Of a DNA stretch of 64,000 nucleotides, positions 44,391 through 55,467 are shown piece after piece. Position numbers and translations under genes: made by a program. The stretch comes from Apiotrichum sp. Y4204 (Eukaryota; Basidiomycota; Tremellomycetes; Trichosporonales; Trichosporonaceae): the NCBI GenBank assembly GCA_025531455.1, contig JAMYHL010000014.1, positions 496,001 to 560,000 of the forward strand, written 5' to 3'. Below the pieces are notes generated by a model that saw only the letters and a program-made list of their open reading frames with translations, ran no database searches and was not told the origin of the DNA. Numbering within the stretch: the stretch's first letter is position 1; each line of letters opens with the position of its first letter.

Positions 44391-47128
44391 ATGCGGAAAC
44401 GACGATCCATCAACGCAAAGTTTGACCCCTTTGTACGTTCCATCCGGGGCCCGCCTTCCTTCCGCCCTCCAGAAGAGGCAGTCGCCAGCAGCAACAACAA
44501 GGCCGCTCGGCAGGTCAAGAAGGATGCGCTCTACAGCTCGCTTGGTCTTGCCAGACCACCTGTGGGCCTGACCGCGGCACAAGGTACCGGGCAGCTTGCG
44601 AGGGGCAGTCAACCTGTGCAAGCTGTGAACGGCCGTTCATTGGCGGTACGTGCTGTGTGCAAACTTGGATGTCACCTCATGTCATGGCACTAACTTGCTG
44701 AGCGTGAACAGAGTCGTAAACCACTCCCGCGCAAGGGGTCGTTGCCGCACCGCGCCCAGCAGATTCTCAACAGCATTTTTGCGTCACCCGAGACACCCCC
44801 GTCGTCTGATGATCCGCCAACTCAACCCCTGTCGTTCCAACTAACTCGCGGTCTGGAATCTTCATGGCCAGCCAATGCCAACATTGGGTCAGGACATGAC
44901 TATGCCGCGGAACCGACATTTGGTGATCAATTCCTTGGTGCACCCAATGGTGGCCCTCTGTCTCAACATCCGCTGCACTGGAATCACAACATGGCGTACC
45001 ATGCACAGCCTTTCTTCCCGGCCCTGCCCCAATCGCTTCCACTCGAGTATCAACACCCTGCGTTCGGCCACATAGCCCCTCACGGCCACAACATCTCGAC
45101 CTTCTCGCACCACGGGTACCACCCGTACGCGCCGCGGCGCGTTCCCAACGCTTATTATTCTCACACCGATCCGTCGCCATTCGAAGTCGACTTCTACGAA
45201 CATGCCGAGAACTTGTACGAGTATGAGCCGAGTTTGCCGCGCGTACCCCGCGCCCCAGTGTTCCTGACGCGGCCCGAGAAAGAGGAAGCGGAAGACGACG
45301 ACAGCGCGGAGATCCCGATCTCGGCTGGACCTTGCACCTGTGCTGGTTGTCCGTCACGCTCGGACGTGTATCCCGTGGTGGAAAGCCCTTCAGAGACCCG
45401 GAGCTGGCGTCCAAGTCACAAGAGACACCTCGACCGTCGGCCGCTGGAAGAGGTCATGGTCGAGGATATGGAGATGGAATCTGAGATGGGAATAGAGGAG
45501 ATGGAGGATGTGGACGCGATGGAGACCGGTGAAGCTATTCCAGAACGAGCCGAAATGGACAACATAGAGGAACCCATGGCGATCGAGGAAGAACTTCTTC
45601 CGGACGATGTTTGGGCGGGGAACGAGGAGAACGAGGAGAACGAGGATGGATACGACGCGAGAAGCACCAGTGCCGCGATCAATGAGGACGTCCCCATGGA
45701 CGACCACTACAATCAACCTTCCCCCTCCAGGCACTTCGCCCCCGACGGGCGCGACAGAACTAGTGCCTCCAAGGCCACCGCAAGGCGATCAAAGCGAGGT
45801 CAGAGCGGTCACGACACCGCCAACAGGCGGCCTATGGACAGACCTCGAATGGAGCCCCCTGGGTCTCAATCACTCCATGAAGCCCCAGCGACCCAGCGGT
45901 CAACAGCAACGAGCATCTCTCCAGGCCTTGATGAGACAGACCGCCATACTACGGCCTCGCCCTCAGCATCCCCCTTCTCGCCGAGGAGCGAGGACGACGG
46001 GAGTCTGTATGTCGACAGTGGTCGCGCGAGCTCAAGCTCGGGAGCGACAGGACGGCCAGAGCGCATAGCAAACACCCGTGCGCATTTGGTTCCCAGGATC
46101 ACGAATCGTGCGCGCCGGCACGAGCCTGCCTCAAGCCCGCCAAATGCACCCCGCACACGCAAGCCCCGGACGCACGCACGGCCTCGACATGGAGGCAAGC
46201 GCGCCCGGGCACGTCGCACCCCGCCTTCGACGAACTCCACCGCCACCCCAGCGCCCAATGCTCGCGTGCAGCAGAGGCCCTGTCCGGCCACCAACTCGCA
46301 GCCCCCCGCCTCTCGCCCCCTCTCGCCCTCGCCCTCGCTCTCGCATCCGCTTTCCTCCCCTGACGAGGATCCATCGCAGTCCGCCGCCCCGTGGTCGCGC
46401 TCGCATCGCAATGTCGTCGAGATGCTGGAACACGCAGCCGAAACTCCCCAGTACTCGCCCCCCGCCTCCGACTTGGGCGACGACCGCTGCAGGCTTAGTC
46501 CTGTCCCGGTCGGATATCCCGCGAGCGCAGCGACGATGGCCAGCAGTGTGGTGGACGTGAGTTGGCCGATACATGCAGAACTCACACTCAGCCTCCGAGC
46601 CTGGTACCCGACGAGATGGCGCTCTCGAGCACGACAGAGGAATTCTCAGAGGAGGAGGACCCCGAGGTGCTCCGCACGCCGCTTCCGGGGATCCGGGCGC
46701 GGGCACTACAGCGCGCATCGGAGAAGGCGTGGGCGCTCGCCGCGCTCCATTCGGGACGGTACGACGAGCCCGTGGAACGGGGAACGCCTGCGCCCCCTTC
46801 TCCCGCCCTCGCGCCCGTCGACTCCGTGAACCTCCCCGACGACGTCGAGTCCATCTCGCTCTTCTCGGACCAGGAGGACGAATACCCCGTCGTCCCGCTG
46901 TTCGAGCCGCCGCCGCTCTTCCTCGAAGACCCGATCGAGGAGAGCTTCGAACTTGGGGACCATGGGTTGGAGGACTTGCAGTCCAGGTCGTCAGCGCCCT
47001 CTGTCGACAAGGTCGTCAAACGTGTGCGCTGGGCGGACGAGCTCGAGGACTACGAACCGACCCGTCCGCGTCCCCCGGCTCCGCGCTTCGCCGATCCCGG
47101 GTTCACCATCTGGCGTGATACCTACTAA
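44391..47128 (+). CDS. Uncharacterised 878-aa disordered protein with a KRVRW motif
   Basis: Three exons, 44391-44645, 44712-46556 and 46592-47128, joined in phase. I do not recognise a domain. The N-terminus is basic (MRKRRSINAKF). Residues ~140-250 are Tyr/His/Pro-rich. Residues ~265-400 are very acidic, with Met/Glu repeats (EEVMVEDMEMESEMG, then EEME). A long Ser/Pro/Arg-rich region follows. The last 180 residues alternate acidic patches with conserved-looking short motifs: EEEDPEVLRTPLPG, a SLFSDQEDEYPVVP segment, and KRVRWADELEDYEP near the C-terminus. KRVRW fits the RVxF/W docking motif of protein phosphatase 1. Composition suggests a nuclear regulatory or scaffold protein; this is inference. 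Expression is likely, since donor and acceptor sites are good and codon use matches neighbours. Confidence 0.75.
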
Positions 47129-47340
47129 TCCAGGCGCGACGAGCAACGTACAGCAGAAGACATTTCTAAAGAGGTGGTAGTTCCGTGTCCTGTCCGTATC
47201 CCACGCCACTCCGTTGTCATTACATTTCACATGCATGTTGATATCTCTGTACATGCTTACACCGACCTGGTCTGTCCCAGGTGTGGCTCTCGGATCCTCG
47301 GGTCCTTGGTCCCTATACCTGCTCCTGCTCCATGTGCTGC
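47129..47340. terminator. Convergent 3-prime region
   Basis: 212 bp between facing stop codons. It contains CATGTACA-like strings near 47230-47260 but no assignable signal. Confidence 0.4.
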
Positions 47341-49049
47341 TCAGATCGTCTTCTTCGGCTCGGTAGAGGCCGTGACAATCTGGCTCTCAATGCTGGCCAC
47401 GCCGTACTTGCGCAGGCGGTCGATGAATACGGAGCCACCGGCGGTCGCGGGGGTAAGGACGCCGCCGATCTGCGCGAGCGGGGGAAGCTGGGAGCCCTTG
47501 GGCGGGGGGAGGACAAGGGTGAGCGCAATCTCGGCGAGGAGCCTGGCCGTGTGCGAGTAGCCCGGGTCGCCCTTGCCCGAGTACTGCGTAACGACGGTGA
47601 GGGGCTTGTCGCCGTCGCTCTCGGCCACGTTCGTGACGCGCGTCCAGCCCTTCTTGCAGACCTCGGGCGAGGGGCCCTGTCCAGGCTGCGGGATCCAGCG
47701 TTCGACGAGGTTGCGCACAAACCTGCTCGAAATGTACAGGCCCGAGGTGATGAGGAGGATGACGCTCATCAACCACGCCTTGATCCACGATGTGCACGCG
47801 GTCGAGCCACTGCGGTAGAGCGCCTCGCTGAACACTGTGTGGGGGCCGTGACGCGGCTCAGCGTCGACTGCGGCGGTGGAGAACTGCACGTTCGAGAGGT
47901 GCGACATGGCCGGGCCGTCAATCTTGGAGAGGAACCATGAGCGGCGGTACGTCGGGCGGTTGGTCGAGCCGCCGACGAAGAACGCGCCGTACGGCGGCAC
48001 GCCGGGGAGACCAGGAGGAGGCGTGTAGACGAGCTTCATCGGAGACTGAGTATGCGGGACGTTGGCTGAGGGTTAGCTGACCGTCTCGAGTAGTGTAACC
48101 CACCCCTGACAAGCGACCACTCGTCTATCTCGAGCGGCTCGCCGCTCTCAGCAAACTCCTTGACGCTGGCGATAGTGCCGCCGGACAGACCGCCCGAGAT
48201 GTCATAGTAGTTTGTCGTCGACTTGAACGCGACATCGCGCCCCTCCTGCGCCTGGAGTGTCTTCAGAGCGTGGTAAATCGAGATATCACTGCAGCGTTAA
48301 TAACAGCACCAGATCAGTCGACGCACCCAGGGATCGCCTCGAAGCCACACATCGGCACGATGCGTGCGCCCGTCTTGCTCGCAGGGTAATCATACTCGGG
48401 GATGATCCTGTTTTTGAGCCACCACACCTCGCCTGTGAGGTCGACATAGGCCTTGCCGTGCTTGGTGCACGCGCTGCGAGTCAGCAGAGTTCAGGCAAGT
48501 GAGCGGTGCTGTAACTTACGCAACAAGGGCCTCGGCGTTGTGCTTCGAGTACGGGCCTGGGGTGAGCAGTGTTCTGGCGGAGAGTGTGTTCATGCTTCTG
48601 CGCCGGAGCCTGCAGCGCAGTCGTTTTTCCACGCTTCTGGCATCCTGATGGAAGATGTGACGCCATACAGCCACACTGCCTCGGACCGGTTCCTAGCTGC
48701 CCCACTGTTCGGCCCTCTGCCCTTCGCTGGATCGCCATGCGCCACGACGTCATCTCATCCTTCCATCATGCCACGACACTGTCAACTCACCAGCGAGGTT
48801 AATCACGACATCGGCGCGCTGGACGAGCTTCTCGACCGCGGGCGTGTCGTCGAGTGCGAGCGCGACAATCTTACGCGTGCTGCCCGGCAACAGCGCGTTT
48901 GCGGCCTCGAGACGGCCAGAGTTGCGGCCCGCGAGCACGAGGTCAAACTTGTCCGCGTCGGGGTGCGTCGCGAGGTACGGGAGCAGGTGCTGCGTTGCGG
49001 TGTAGGATGTTGCGCCGTAGACGACGACTGTGGGCTTTTTGTCGGTCAT
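47341..49049 (-). CDS. Saccharopine dehydrogenase-like (SCCPDH family) oxidoreductase
   Basis: Five minus-strand exons: 48791-49049, 48520-48556, 48327-48473, 48104-48288, 47341-48065; phases match, 450 aa. The N-terminal Rossmann fold begins VVVYGATSYTATQHL (dinucleotide loop) and continues LVLAGRNSGRLEA and ADVVINLAGPYSKHN. Mid-protein motifs are YVDLTGEVWW and IVPMCGFEAIPGD, both typical of SCCPDH-like proteins rather than true lysine-pathway saccharopine reductase. A hydrophobic helix at ~312-332 (WLMSVILLITSGLYI) suggests membrane or lipid-droplet association, as reported for the animal homologue. Substrate unknown. Exon 2 is 37 nt. Length is normal for the family (~430 aa in animals). 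Confidence 0.92.
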
Positions 49050-50472
49050 TGTGGGTGGAGGGAGATGGGGGAGTTGGGGGAGTGGAACGTGGGGATGTGG
49101 GAAGTTGGGAGAGACTAGCTCTTGGAACGGGCGCTGGAGAGTCTAAGCCACGGGCCGCTGAGAGGAGATGTGTTGTGTGCGTTCTTGCCGCGATCCGTTG
49201 GTCGCGCAGGGAGTGATGAGAAGAGAGTGGATGAAAAAAAGAAGAGTGGGAGAGAGATGGGAGTGTGGGTGTGGGGGTGTATTAAAAGGAGGTGGGAAAA
49301 GCAGGGCCTGCGGAGGGAGGGCAGTATCGCTTGTGGGAGACGATGACGATATCCCATCTGGAAAAAAGAGTAATCAATGGGCTCAAAAGGGGCGCCGCCG
49401 CCCGGGAGGTGGCGCAGCGCCCGGAGAAAATGACAAGAACGCACGTTGTGTCGCAACTTTGGGTGTTGCCCTGTCGCCTGTCCGCCATGTGTCGGAACAG
49501 TGCGATGCCCGATGGCCTGCATGGCCTCGATGTGCGCTGTGCGGATGCTACTAGAATCCCAGGAGAGAACTGGATGCGCCCGAAGCTCAGTCAGTGGTAG
49601 ATCTTGTGTTCCACATACATGTCAAGCACCCATCCAGCCGCGATCCAGGCCACCAAATGATCCAGTAGTTTTGTCGCGTCCGTGCATCTCTTGATCTCCT
49701 GATCGCCCGGATGTCCGCCCTGTTTCCAATCTCCGCACCCAGTGCCAAGAATACACATTACACAGACACCATCTCTTGGCTCTCGAGAATATCTTTTCCA
49801 GCAGAAATCAACGACTGATACCAACTCCGACACTGAGGAACACAGTACAGCACAGCAGCAGTCCACGCCCTAGATCTAATCAGCCGCGCGGGCGGTACTC
49901 CCGCCCCCGGCCTGTTGTACTCCATCCGTCCATCACGCCGAGATGGTCTCGCGTTTCGCGTCTCGTCTACCCCGACGCCGGGCAGGCCTGCGGGCCTGTG
50001 CTTTCGTACCGTATCATCTCGCGTTCTCCTCTCGCGTTCCTTATCGCTCGCGTTTGAGATTGGCGATATCCCTGGAGCGCGTCGACGCGAGCGAGGCACT
50101 CTTTATTTCTTGACCTATGATCTCATTTGCTCACTTCCGAGTACTAACAGCACTTCCTTACCATGCCAACAATGTCAAGCATCAAAGCGACGGCGTCTAC
50201 CCATGACATGGTCGCGGGCGCGGGTCGGCCAGATGCCCAGATCCAGATCCAGTAAGGGGACGAGTGTGGACCACCGTGCGCAGATTTACACATGACGCTG
50301 CGAGCCCACCAGTGTGCCCAGGCAGGATGAGAACCTTGGTATCCGAGACCCATGAGAACCGGGTGTGGTGATATAGCAGTCCCACGATGAGCCAGCTCGA
50401 ATCAACAGTGTGACGGACAGAACCACAGTATAAGTACCTAGCACATGAGAGCACGATCCCCCCATTCGCACC
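49050..50472. promoter_or_regulatory. Divergent intergenic region
   Basis: 1.42 kb between the SCCPDH-like start (-) and the next plus-strand start. Purine-rich on plus at 49050-49330, that is, a C/T-rich leader of the minus gene. No exon or RNA gene seen. Confidence 0.5.
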
Positions 50473-51912
50473 ATGTCCACGCTCCTCGTCCTCGTCCTCG
50501 CCCTCGCCGCATTCTTCCTCTACTTGCGCCAGGACTCCCCCTCCCGGGAAGTACTCGACGACGAGCCCTCCCCCTCCCCCTCCGCCCCCCTCTCCGAGCC
50601 CCCCTCCGAGGCCGCATCAACAAAGTCATGGAGCATCAAGTCCTCCAAGTCCGCCAAGAGCGCCAGTTCCAACAGCTCCAAAAGCTCCAAAAGCTCAGAT
50701 GAACCGAAACGCAGGTGGTTCTGGCAACGCGGTGATCGCGATCGCTCTCCGGGGGACCGCGAGGCGCTCGCGCACTACGCCGCGCAGCTCCGCAGCTACG
50801 ACAGAAACAAGAAGAAGAGCGAACAGGGCCTCAAGACAGCCGCGTGGTTTGCCGAGGCGGAGCGCCGCAAGGCCGAGATCCTCGCTGCTGCTGCCGAGGA
50901 ACGCGACGCGCAGATTGCCATGGTCGTCCAGAAAGCGGCGGACGACGCATGCCGCGCAAAGCCATTCGTACCAGAGGCGAGGCGCGTGCCCCCTCCCCCT
51001 CCTCCACCCCCGGCATCACTGATCCGCGCGCGCGAACGCGCGTCCCAGACCGAAGCGGACCGCGTGAGGGAGCGCGAACGCCAGAGAGACCGCGAGAGGG
51101 AGCGCGAGCGCGAGCGCGAGCGTGAAAAGCGCCAGCGCCAGCGTCGCCAGGAGAGGAACGACCAGCGCCCGCTCCCCACGCCGCCGACGACGCCCAAGTC
51201 GGCAACCTCGCGTTCATCCAGTGCGAGCAGTGCGAGCAGTCCAAGCAGTCCAAGCGCCAAGACGCCCTCTGCGCCCCAAGTCCCCCAAGTGCCCCAAGTC
51301 GCCAAAGTTCCCAAAGTCCCCAACCTTCCCACCTCCAAAGCGGCACCAGGCTCCAGGATCCCGATGCCCAAGCCGGCGCGCGATCCCGCGCCGCCCCTCC
51401 CCGCCCGCCCGGCGCACCGACGCGCCGAGACAGCCCCCGCACCCCCGTACCGTCCCGAGCCGGAGGGACACCCGGAGGGATACCCGCACGCGTTTTCCGA
51501 GCCGCCCTCCCCACTCGCCCAGCAAAGGTTTCCGCACTACCACCCCCCCACTCCTCCAACTCCGCCCGCGACCGAGTGGTCGCCCGCCCTGCCCCCGCGC
51601 CCGAACTACACTTACCTCACCTCGTCGCCGGCGCGCCCGCCCCCGCCCACCGTGCCATACTATAACCAGCCATACCTCTACCTCCCTGGTCGCTCGCGCC
51701 CCTCTGGCTCCGCTGCGACGGGGTACGAGCCCTCCTGGTCTGCGGCTACGGGGTATGAGCCTGGTGCTGCGTCCGAGGGTGGCGCGTTCTCCGAGCCTTC
51801 GACCCCCCAGCCGCGCAGCGAGCCGTTTGCGGATAGTTACTCGTACTATGACGAGACGGTGCCGAGCCTCCGTAATGAGCTTGAGCGGCAGGGTCTTTCC
51901 GGGCGCCAGTGA
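50473..51912 (+). CDS. Uncharacterised signal-anchored low-complexity protein
   Basis: A single uninterrupted frame of 479 codons. The N-terminus MSTLLVLVLALAAFFLYLRQ is a clear hydrophobic signal-anchor or signal peptide. A Ser/Lys-rich segment follows. Residues ~95-170 look helical and may be the only folded part (REALAHYAAQLRSYDRNKKK, AAWFAEAERRKAEILAAAAEE). Then come a proline run (VPPPPPPPPAS), an Arg/Glu repeat (51050-51130) likely forming a charged helix, and a Pro/Tyr-rich tail with two copies of AATGYEP (51714-51756). I do not recognise the family. With the first 20 residues as an anchor, the rest would be cytosolic if the protein is tail-in, but topology cannot be fixed from sequence. 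Confidence 0.75.
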   Translation: MSTLLVLVLALAAFFLYLRQDSPSREVLDDEPSPSPSAPLSEPPSEAASTKSWSIKSSKSAKSASSNSSKSSKSSDEPKRRWFWQRGDRDRSPGDREALAHYAAQLRSYDRNKKKSEQGLKTAAWFAEAERRKAEILAAAAEERDAQIAMVVQKAADDACRAKPFVPEARRVPPPPPPPPASLIRARERASQTEADRVRERERQRDREREREREREREKRQRQRRQERNDQRPLPTPPTTPKSATSRSSSASSASSPSSPSAKTPSAPQVPQVPQVAKVPKVPNLPTSKAAPGSRIPMPKPARDPAPPLPARPAHRRAETAPAPPYRPEPEGHPEGYPHAFSEPPSPLAQQRFPHYHPPTPPTPPATEWSPALPPRPNYTYLTSSPARPPPPTVPYYNQPYLYLPGRSRPSGSAATGYEPSWSAATGYEPGAASEGGAFSEPSTPQPRSEPFADSYSYYDETVPSLRNELERQGLSGRQ

Positions 51913-52145
51913 GAAGAGGAATGGATACTGTACCCGGCGCACGCAGGGATCCGGAAGGAATGGAGCTGACACAGGTGGCGAGCAAACCACTTGGTAGCCA
52001 CTTGTTAGCAATTATTAGTAGTCATAGGCACTGGTATCATCGTCGACAGACAGTAGGAACACACCGCATGCACCTCGTTTCAACAGCCGGTCTCTCGCTT
52101 CCCTCCCCGGAGCCTCATAAGTACATATGTGATGCGCTACAGCAA
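51913..52145. terminator. Convergent 3-prime region
   Basis: 233 bp between facing stop codons of the signal-anchored protein (+) and Dbp5 (-). Confidence 0.4.
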
Positions 52146-54833
52146 CTACTCGGCGGGGTTCTTGAGGGCGGCCTTGAGCGCCTGCATGTTAGTCTCCTCC
52201 AGGTCAGGCTACCCACAGTCTCGAGCGCGTCAATGTCGGTCGCGTTCGTGGCGTCAATCTTCTTCATGCGCTTGCCGAGGGCCTCCATAATCTCAAACAC
52301 CTCCTGTCGCGTGCGGTCGTCGTGGACAAACGTAACGGACACACCCTTGCGACCGAAACGGCCGGTACGACCTGCTGTCAGTTCAGAGTTTTCATTTCCG
52401 TACATACCGATACGGTGGATGTAGGTCTCAATGTCAGGGCGGTAGCCTCCCTCAGGACCGAGGTCGGGGATATCGTAGTTGACGACCATGTTGACCTGCT
52501 GGATGTCGATACCACGGGCAATGACGTTCGTGGTGATGAGGACCTTGGTCTTGCCCTCACGGAACCCGTCCAAGATGGCATCACGTTCGTGAGTCTGCTT
52601 GTCTCCGTGCAGCGTGGCCACCGTGTGACCGTCCTCCGTGAGCCTCCTCGAAATCTCATCCGCAGTGATCTTTTTCTATCCTGTTAGTCTGTTGACTCCA
52701 GCCGCGTTCTCACCCTGCAGAAGACAATGCTCTGGCCAATCGTGAGGATATCATACAGCGCCGAGAGGGCGGTATACTTGCCCTCCTCGTCCGAGCACTC
52801 GAGGTAGAGTTGCTTGATAGCGTCGACAGTGACGTCCTCCTTCTTGAGGTAGATCTGGTTGGCTTCAGGTGCGAAAAGCGAAGCAAACTCCTGGACTGCC
52901 TCGGGGAAGGTGGCCGAAAACAGCACATTCTGGACACCCTTCGGGAGCATCTTCTTGATGCGGAACGTCTGGTCACCAAGACCTTGCAGCTGGATCATCT
53001 CGTCGGCCTCATCGAGAACAAACACACGGATCTGCTTGGGGTCAAAGATCGAAGTGCCACGGCTCAGCATGTCGGTAATGGTACCAGGCGTGCCGATAAG
53101 AATCTGCCGGTCAATCTTCACGCCACGCTTCCACGATCCGGGAACGGCGAGGAACGACTTGATGTCGGTAAACTGGCCCAGGCGGTCGACGACCTCCTGG
53201 ATCTGGCGGGCAAGCTCACGCGAGGGAGCCAGGCAGATAGCCTGCGGGGTCATGAGAGCGGGGTCAACACGGCTGAGCATGTTGAGGGTAAAGGCCGCGG
53301 TCTTGCCTGTACCAGACTGGCTCTGGCCGATGAGGTTTTGGGGACTAGGCGTTAGACGGGTTCAAGCAATAGCAAGTGCTACTCACGGGTTGGAAAGAAG
53401 CAGAGGAAGCGCCTTCTCCTGGATCTTCGAAGGGTGCTTGAAGTTGCAAGCGTAGATTCCCTTCAGAAGGTTGTCATGGCTAAAGTGAGCGAGCCGTGTT
53501 GCGCATGCAGTATGGGTACGCGGTCAACAACTCACATAGGGAGTTGCTCAAACTTCTTGACCGAATAGAGCGGCGAGTTGGGGTCCGCCTGCTGATCGGC
53601 GAGCTTGACCTGGGGGTTAGGGGAAGACCATCAGTCAAGCATACCTGGACCTGGAAGTCGTTCGAAACCAGTCCGGACGCGTTGTCCATGTCGATCGACT
53701 GGACGGACTTTTCGGTATCGTCTGAAGTCAGCTAGCGACAAGTATGAAGCTCACGAGTCATCTTGCCCTTCTCTTCAGTGGTGGTTTCTGTCTTTGCTGG
53801 TGCGGCCGGTGTGGGGGCGGGCGCCTCTGGAGTAGCAGAGGTGGCGGGAGCAGGGGAACGATCGGCCTGGACTCCAGCGAGAGCCTTGCCAAATATCGGC
53901 GCGTTGGGGTTCAAGCGCGGGCGCGAGGAAGACGCTGTGTCTGCGGGTTCGGCGTCGGTGGAGAGACCGCCGATTCGGGACGCGAGAGACGCGACTGCAG
54001 GTGACTCTTTTGCTGATTGTGAGCTAAGACTTCGACGTAGGAGAAGCTCACCAGGTGCTGTTGACGGTTCTGGGCTCTTCGTGGCCTCGGTTGCTTGAGA
54101 TTAGTATGGGGCTACTGAGAGGAGAAGCGACGATGAGAATGGACAATGAGGTGATGAAGGAACGCTCAAAATGGAGACCAGGAAAATTATAAGAGAAGAG
54201 AGGAAGAGGGGAATGAGAGAAAGGAGAGTGTGGAGGGAGCAAGAATGGGTGTGGGTGTGGAAGAGAGAGGGAGAGGGGATGACTGGACCTCCACAAACAA
54301 GGACAGGGGGACGAGGGAGAGGGAAGGCGGCAAACGATCAGGACACCAGGTCTCCAGGTCTGTGCGAGCGCGAGGGAAGACGCAGAGGGAAGACACTCTT
54401 GCGCTTCTGTGCCGCCATAGTACAGAGCACACTGTGCACTGTGCTGTCTGTGGTTGCTATGCACGGGGCACAACCGACTATCATCTCTTAGTCCAGTCAC
54501 CAAACATCCGACGATCAAAGATTCTCTCCATCCATCTCCTGATCCTCCTGATCTCCTGATTTCCTTTCAGCCCCACTGCCTTGGCCTCGAGGCCGCGCGC
54601 AGCCGCCAGCTCCTCCCTCTTTCAATCCTCGCACTCTTCCAATTCCCATGGACGAGCCTCAAGCATCCCGCCACCGCAGATCGCTTGGTCGCCGTCCGAT
54701 CCATTCCAAGTCGCCAAGTCGGCTGTCAACATCTGGCCAACAGGTACTCACCAAATCCACCAAGCCGTTTCCGCAGGTCTTCGGCGCCGTCCGCGTCCGT
54801 GTCGTCGACCTCGTCAGCCCACTCCTTGACCAT
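52146..54833 (-). CDS. DBP5: DEAD-box RNA helicase Dbp5 (DDX19), mRNA export
   Basis: Ten minus-strand exons: 54752-54833, 54052-54093, 53755-53994, 53645-53721, 53536-53609, 53387-53479, 52714-53344, 52408-52675, 52217-52371, 52146-52181; all phases match, 565 aa. Core motifs: Q-motif region ([18 protein letters not shown]), motif [11 protein letters not shown] (~209-218), Ia [14 protein letters not shown] (~314-317) with the Dbp5-type QGLGDQ following, [16 protein letters not shown], and [15 protein letters not shown]. The Dbp5-specific segments [11 protein letters not shown] and [10 protein letters not shown] separate it from eIF4A. Dbp5 acts at the cytoplasmic face of nuclear pores with Gle1/IP6 to strip proteins from mRNA, and in termination. 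The N-terminal extension (~150 aa, Ala/Pro/Thr-rich) is longer than in yeast. Exon 1 ([11 protein letters not shown]) was placed by phase and splice sites across a 658-nt intron and is the least certain part. Confidence 0.93.
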
Positions 54834-55467
54834 CGTGGCGGGAGCTGGTAGGGGTTTGGGGGGTTGGGGGGTGGGGGGGTTGGGGTGCGGCTTGGGCTGG
54901 CTGTGGCTAGGGATAGGGCCGTGGTTCCGGGGGTCCGTGCGCGATGAGGGGCGCAGGGGTCGTGCGCGTGTCTGCTTAGGGGTTCTGCGCGTCTGAGGGG
55001 CTGTCTGCCGCGTGCTTTGCGCGCTAGTCTGCGTGTGGATCGTCGGATGGGAGGTTGGATGTACGCGAGAAGCACGGCGATCGAGTTGACGTGAGTTGTG
55101 GTGGACCGCACTATTCAGATCGGCACCAGAGGCGGCACCAGCGCTGAACCATGCCCCGGTTTTGGGCACATTGAGACCTCCACCATCGAGCCCAGTGTCG
55201 ATAACTCTAACTCTCCACCGTTCTTCCATTCACCCTGTCGCCATCGAGACGTGTACGGATTCATCAAAGCGTGACTACGGCTACATCTACTAACTGGGAC
55301 ACGACCTCTTTGCGGAACGAGGTCTCAAACAATATAACAATATCTATGGGGACGCAAGATTGGAGGAGTGATACACACCAGGAGCACGGTCTTCTCGCAC
55401 TTCCCTGCCTTCTACTCACACCGGCCTCCTCTCCACGCGCGCGGCGTCCACTCCGACATCCAGCGAG
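54834..55467 (-). promoter_or_regulatory. Upstream region of Dbp5 and 3-prime flank of the LRR gene
   Basis: 634 bp between the Dbp5 start and the stop of the next minus-strand gene. An open frame continues upstream of the Dbp5 ATG (to about 55229), but it is Pro/Arg-rich and not domain-like, so I treat it as leader. Confidence 0.45.

Noticed and set aside
47393..47940. 219-codon plus-strand frame at 47281-47940
   Set aside because: Antisense shadow of the last exon of the SCCPDH-like gene.
54726..55229. 168-codon minus frame as a separate gene upstream of Dbp5
   Set aside because: Only its last 27 codons look protein-like, and they splice in phase to Dbp5. The upstream part is Pro/Arg/Thr-rich leader sequence.
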